A stretch of DNA of 64,000 nt, taken from contig NZ_NWTI01000019.1 of NCBI RefSeq assembly GCF_002531575.1, positions 62,001-126,000 on the forward strand, given 5' to 3'. The notes beneath the pieces were generated by a model, which saw only the letters and a program-made list of their open reading frames with translations, did no database searches and had not been told where the DNA came from. Both the position numbers and the translations under genes were made by a program. Positions 60,236 to 64,000 of the stretch are shown piece after piece; position 1 is the stretch's first letter, and the number at the start of each line of letters is the position of its first letter. Source of the DNA: Bradyrhizobium sp. Y36. Lineage in GTDB: Bacteria > Pseudomonadota > Alphaproteobacteria > Rhizobiales > Xanthobacteraceae.

Positions 60236-62989
60236 TCAGACCAGCGTGCCCGCGTGAAGGTTCGCGTGGGCGAGCAGGGACTGGATCACGACGTTGTCGC
60301 CGGGACCTCCGTCCAGCACGTCGAGGCCGCCGCCGCCGATCAGCACGTCGTCGCCGAGGCCGCCGAGCAGCGTATCGTTGCCGGCGCTGCCGATCAGCAC
60401 GTCATCGCCCGCGCCGCCGTCGAAGACGAGATGCGGGCCGCCGGGACCGACGCCCGACGCCTCGATCACGTCGTCGCCGCCGAGGCCGTTGATGGTGATG
60501 GTGTCGTTGAAGTCGAAATTCTCGATCACGACCTGGCTTGCCAGGCCGTCGATCACCAGCGCGCCATTGCTGTTGAGCGACAGGGTAATGACGTCGTCGC
60601 CGCCGGTTCCGTTGATCACGATGTTGTCGGCCGCGCCGTCGCCGCCCGGAGTGCCGGGGTTACCGCCGAGGTCGACCTTCACCTGTGTCACGTCGGTGCC
60701 GCTCATGTCGCCGATCGTGATCTTGTCCGCGCCGCCGCGCGCATCGAACGCGATCGTCTCGACGCCGTGGGTGTCCATCGTGATGGCGGCGACGTCCCGC
60801 GTCAGCTCGGCGCGCGCGCCGTTGGCGAAGATATTGATGGTCTCGGCGATGTTGGCGCCGTTGAACAGCAGCGTGTCGCTGCCGGCCTGGCCCTCGACAA
60901 TGTCGTTGTCGTCGCCGGGATTCCAGACGAAGGTGTCGTTGCCCGCGCCCATCAGCGCGACGTCGTTGCCGTCGCCGCCGTTGATGATGTCGTCGCCCTG
61001 GCTGCCGTGGATGGTGTCGTTGCCGAGCCCGCTGTTGATCGTCAGCTGCAGCACGCCGGCCGCAAGGCCGCTGGCGTCGATGACATCGTCGCCGCCAAGG
61101 CCGTTGAGCGTCAGCTGATCGGTCGCGTCCATTCCGGTCAGCTGGGTGGCCGCATGCAGGCCGAACACCGTCACGCCGCCGGCATTGCCGCTGACGCCGA
61201 ACGTGTCGGCGCTCTGGGTGGCATCGACCGCGACGGTGTCGACGGCGCCGTCGGGCGTTGCCGTGGGACCTGCGAGGTCGATGTTCACGCGCGTCACGTC
61301 AGTCCCGGTCAGATCCCCGATCGTGACGTGATCGCTGCCGCCGAGCGCATGGATGTCGACGTGCTCGACCCCGTGCAAATCCATCGTGATGTTGGCGACG
61401 TCGCGCGTCAGCAAAGCGCGATCGCCGTTCGCCACGACGGACATGGTTTCCGCAATGCTGGCGCCGAAGAACCGCAAGCTGTCGACGCCGGTGCCGCCCT
61501 CGACGGTGTCGCTGCCGTCGCCGGGGTTCCACTGGAAGACGTCCGTGCCGGCACCCAGCAGCGCGACGTCGTTGCCGCGGCCGCCGATGACGACATCGTT
61601 GCCGTCGCCGCCGATCAGCGTGTCGTTGCCCCCGCTGCCGGTGATCGTGTCGTTGCCGGCCCCGCCATCGATGGTCAGTTGCACGATGCCCGCGGCCAGC
61701 ATGGCCGCCGAGATCGTGTCGTTGCCGCCGAGGCCCTGGACGAGAAGTGCATCGTTCGCGCCTTCCGCGTTGGTGATGGCGACGGTGGCGGGCAACCCCG
61801 TGACCGCAACCGACGTGCCGGTGCCGGAGATCTCGACCGCGTTGGCGCTATTCGTGCCGACCAGCGTCACGATGTCGGCCGCACCGTCACCGGCGCCGCC
61901 TGATCCGAGATCGATGTTGACCTGCCTGACGTCCGTTCCGGCCAGGTTGTTGACCGCGATATTGTCGCTGCCGCCCTTGGCGTTGATCGTGACGGTTTCG
62001 ATGCCGTCGAGGTCCATCGTGATGTTGGCGACATTGCGGGTGAGCAGCACATGGCCGCCATTGGCCGCGGACAGGGTGATGTCCTCGGCGATGTTTGCGC
62101 CATTGAAGAGAAGAGTGTCAGCTCCGGCCTGGCCGTCGACCTTGTCGCTGCCGTCGCCGGGATCCCACTGGAAGGTGTCGTTGCCGGCGCCGAGCAGGGC
62201 GGTGTCATTGCCCTGGTTGCCGTCGACGAAATCGTTGCCGTCACCGCCCAGCAGGCGGTCGGCGCCGTTGCCGCCGAGGATGGTGTCGTTGCCCGCCCCG
62301 CCGTCGATCGTCAGATTGATGAGCGCGGCGAGATTGCCGGAGGCGGTGATCACGTCGTCGCCGCCACCGGCATTGACCACAAGGTTCTCGGTGGTGCCGA
62401 TGTCGAGCGAGAACGGTGCCGGATCGACCCGGTCGAAGCGCACCCGCGTGCCGTTGGCGGTGATGGCAAACGTCTCGCTGCCGTTGCCGCCGTTCACCTC
62501 GGCGGTGTCGATGCCTTCGCCGCCCTCCATCAGGTCGCTGTCGTCGCCGGGGTTCCAGATCATGCGGTCGTTGCCGGCTTCACCGAACATCTGGTCGTTG
62601 CCGTCGCCGCCGACCAGCACGTCGTTGCCGGCGCCGCCGAACAACAAATCGTTGCCACCCTTGCCGAGCAGCGTGTCGTTGCCGGACTGGCCGAACAGCA
62701 TGTCGCCGCCGGACCCGCCGGTCAGCGTATCGTTGCCGGCACCGCCGAACAGGTTTGCGGCGGGCATCGCCCCATTGCTTTCGTCGATGGTGATGACGTC
62801 ATTGCCGTCCAGGCCGAAAGCCTGGATCAATTTGGTATTGGCGACCGTGGCGGGGCCGCCTTTGACTGCGACCGCGCCATGGTTGACGACGATCGTCCCG
62901 GCCGCGTTGCGGCCCAGTGTGACCGTGTTGTTGTGGGCATTGCCAAGAACGGTGAGAATTCCGGCGGAAAAATTTGCTGTGACAGCCAT
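60236..62989 (-). CDS. RTX-type calcium-binding repeat protein
   Basis: A 917-residue acidic, glycine/aspartate-rich protein. RTX nonapeptides (GGxGxDxLx) form several blocks: residues 82-142 (FGGAGNDTLTGGSGGDMLFG and onward) and smaller blocks before each NPGD motif (near residues 146, 278, 491 and 690). It ends with a final block and the secretion-type tail LLAHANLHAGTLV. Between blocks, modules of about 200 residues repeat (NGANIAE, LTRDVANITMDLHGVE, GTDVTQVKVDL). RTX blocks bind calcium and fold outside the cell after type I secretion, but no type I transporter is in the window. ATG 62989 follows GAGAAG. Confidence 0.93.
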   Translation of the reverse strand: MAVTANFSAGILTVLGNAHNNTVTLGRNAAGTIVVNHGAVAVKGGPATVANTKLIQAFGLDGNDVITIDESNGAMPAANLFGGAGNDTLTGGSGGDMLFGQSGNDTLLGKGGNDLLFGGAGNDVLVGGDGNDQMFGEAGNDRMIWNPGDDSDLMEGGEGIDTAEVNGGNGSETFAITANGTRVRFDRVDPAPFSLDIGTTENLVVNAGGGDDVITASGNLAALINLTIDGGAGNDTILGGNGADRLLGGDGNDFVDGNQGNDTALLGAGNDTFQWDPGDGSDKVDGQAGADTLLFNGANIAEDITLSAANGGHVLLTRNVANITMDLDGIETVTINAKGGSDNIAVNNLAGTDVRQVNIDLGSGGAGDGAADIVTLVGTNSANAVEISGTGTSVAVTGLPATVAITNAEGANDALLVQGLGGNDTISAAMLAAGIVQLTIDGGAGNDTITGSGGNDTLIGGDGNDVVIGGRGNDVALLGAGTDVFQWNPGDGSDTVEGGTGVDSLRFFGASIAETMSVVANGDRALLTRDVANITMDLHGVEHVDIHALGGSDHVTIGDLTGTDVTRVNIDLAGPTATPDGAVDTVAVDATQSADTFGVSGNAGGVTVFGLHAATQLTGMDATDQLTLNGLGGDDVIDASGLAAGVLQLTINSGLGNDTIHGSQGDDIINGGDGNDVALMGAGNDTFVWNPGDDNDIVEGQAGSDTLLFNGANIAETINIFANGARAELTRDVAAITMDTHGVETIAFDARGGADKITIGDMSGTDVTQVKVDLGGNPGTPGGDGAADNIVINGTGGDDVITLSLNSNGALVIDGLASQVVIENFDFNDTITINGLGGDDVIEASGVGPGGPHLVFDGGAGDDVLIGSAGNDTLLGGLGDDVLIGGGGLDVLDGGPGDNVVIQSLLAHANLHAGTLV

Positions 62990-63690
62990 ATGCGCTTCTC
63001 GCTCTGCGTGATCGAAATAGGCCGTGCGGCGGTATCGTGACGCTTTCGCGATGCCGGGGCAGACGGCAAACGACATCGTCTTTAGGCCGGGACGCCGGTT
63101 CCAGCTTCGCTGAAGTCTTCGGACCGGCTCCTGTTTTTCTTGAGAACCGCTTGATTCTTGGGATCGTCAGTTCACGCAGTCGTGTTCGCCGTGGGCCCGG
63201 CCGATCTCACCTACAATTGGTTGTGCTGCCCGACAGGCAAAACACGCCAGCGCTGGGTCGAGATCTCCACCCAAAAATATTCGAATTTACAGAAGTTCGG
63301 TTTTGCCGTACAAGCCTTCGCATCCCGCCCGCCACGAGGGCGTTTCGCGATCGTCACGAAGCGCGGGCCGGGATGCGGTGGCCGCGACGGCGTCGGCGCG
63401 TGATGGTGCTGCAGGGCGGGGAAACCCGTGAGCAGCGGCAGGCGCGATACGACACGGCGCTGACAGCGTCTTCGAATGGTCTCGACGGTGAGCGCACGCC
63501 AGCCGTGGAGAACCCAGCGAAGATGTGCGCGGACGGAGAAGTCGTGTGGTCCTGACGCCCGGGGTCTGTGCGTCAAGGCTTGCGGTGATGCGGCAGCCAA
63601 CCGGTGGCCACATCGATCACCCGCAAGGCGACGGGGGCAATAGTGCAGCGCTCCCCGAGGAGAGCACGAAGGACACCGTGAAAACCATCG
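62990..63690. other. Repeat-derived non-coding region after RTX gene
   Basis: About 700 bases with several long open frames on both strands, none with a convincing start, codon pattern or family. One minus-strand frame (63287-63613) has the composition of translated dispersed repeats often mis-annotated in Bradyrhizobium. The part nearest 62990 must hold the RTX promoter. I found no clear -35/-10 pair, and the rc GGAAC near 63101 lacks a CGTT partner. Confidence 0.5.
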
Positions 63691-63794
63691 CGCAGGGAAG
63701 GCCGGGCGACCGGCACACCTGTCGTCCACCCCGTGCGCGTTTCTTTCGCACACGCGGGACTTCGGGTGCCAGCCGGCGCCCGGCCTTCCCTGCG
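63691..63794. repeat. Long inverted repeat, CGCAGGGAAGGCCGGGCG
   Basis: Perfect 18-bp arms CGCAGGGAAGGCCGGGCG (63691-63708) and CGCCCGGCCTTCCCTGCG (63777-63794), separated by 68 bases that contain a further hairpin around GTGCGCG/CGCACAC. It is an intergenic element and has no coding signal. Confidence 0.75.
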
Positions 63795-63875
63795 CCCTTG
63801 CTTTCAAAGGGTGCGAGACGAAAAGCAAAACTCGGGCAAAACCAGCCGCGAGAATGCGAAGGCATGTGCGGTGCC

Positions 63876-63960
63876 GTAGGATGGGTAGAGCACTTGCGAA
63901 ACCCATCGTGTTTCAGCACGAAGATCATTGATGGGTTTCGCTTCGCTCTACCCATCCTAC
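63876..63960. repeat. Intergenic palindrome, GTAGGATGGGTAGAG type
   Basis: Begins GTAGGATGGGTAGAG and ends CTCTACCCATCCTAC, perfect inverted termini of 15 bp. Inner pairs GCGAAACCCATC and GATGGGTTTCGC also match. It is related in design to the elements at 5930 and 10644 and is a familiar dispersed element of Bradyrhizobium-type genomes. Confidence 0.8.
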
Positions 63961-64000
63961 CAATCATCAGGGAACATCGGTCTCGTATCTCGGACGCAGC

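Noticed and set aside
60236..62989. Possible CRISPR-like repetitive DNA
   Set aside because: The repeats are in-frame nonapeptide codons of an RTX protein, not spaced direct repeats.
59984..63011. Long plus-strand frames opposite the RTX gene
   Set aside because: They are antisense translations of glycine/aspartate repeats (Ser/Pro/Leu- or Val/Ala/Asp-rich).
63037..63906. Several ORFs after the RTX gene on both strands
   Set aside because: They overlap palindromic repeats and look like the repeat-derived ORFs often mis-annotated in Bradyrhizobium.

Overview
The window looks like a chromosomal segment of a Bradyrhizobium-type alphaproteobacterium. This is inferred from the high G+C content, the MucR/Ros-type regulator, DUF1127, DUF2336, DUF5330 and YcgN proteins, TTAA-N7-TTAA CtrA-like boxes, a GGAAC-N16-CGTT EcfG-like promoter, and dispersed intergenic palindromes of the kind common in Bradyrhizobium genomes. 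About 57 protein genes are supported. I see no rRNA, tRNA, CRISPR array, insertion sequence, integrase or phage gene.

Layout. 0.3-9 kb: small conserved genes, a HerA-like ATPase, two membrane glycosyltransferases (GT87- and GT39-like), an M20 peptidase and a class II aldolase, separated by palindromic repeats. 9-20 kb: housekeeping and cell-cycle-flavoured genes, namely a Pro-rich membrane protein behind an EcfG-like promoter, mucR, sufE, a PAS histidine kinase with a peptidoglycan-binding partner, a DUF2336 gene with a perfect CtrA box, a lipoprotein and a secreted WG-repeat protein. 20-27.5 kb: a LysR/metallo-beta-lactamase divergon, then a catabolic block (GntR, FAH hydrolase, AA_synth protein; divergent quinone-reductase-like dehydrogenase, two-domain VOC dioxygenase and Bug-type solute-binding protein) tied together by a repeated TATTTTCGAAAATA-type operator. 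27.6-33.2 kb: a copper/silver efflux operon (Met/Cys-rich periplasmic protein, FixH-like protein, CusB, CusA). 33.2-35.7 kb: FetAB-like ABC exporter genes in one operon with an ATP-grasp protein of the Cj0069 family. 36-40.4 kb: a PepSY peptide, a DUF1259 protein, a DUF1127 protein, and an 802-residue fusion of a GMC oxidoreductase with a 3-keto-disaccharide hydrolase (DUF1080) domain. 41-46.5 kb: a double arsenic locus: arsR-arsC(LMW-PTP type)-acr3-arsC(glutaredoxin type) on the minus strand, divergent from a second ArsR-family gene, an ArsO-like flavoprotein and an MFS transporter that share a 17-bp operator-like motif. 46.7-60.2 kb: a PAP2 phosphatase, a DUF1254/DUF1214 pair beside a class A penicillin-binding protein, a YcgN protein, a drug-efflux MFS, a triple-GAF histidine kinase, a thiamine-diphosphate enzyme and a glyoxalase-like protein. 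60.2-63 kb: a 917-residue RTX-type repeat protein. 63-64 kb: non-coding repeats.

The most distinctive items are the GMC-DUF1080 fusion (oxidation and cleavage of a glycoside proposed in one chain), the GntR operator set around a small meta-cleavage-like module, the second ArsR/ArsO/MFS regulon, and the FetAB/ATP-grasp operon. All function calls are from reading the sequence; no database search was run.
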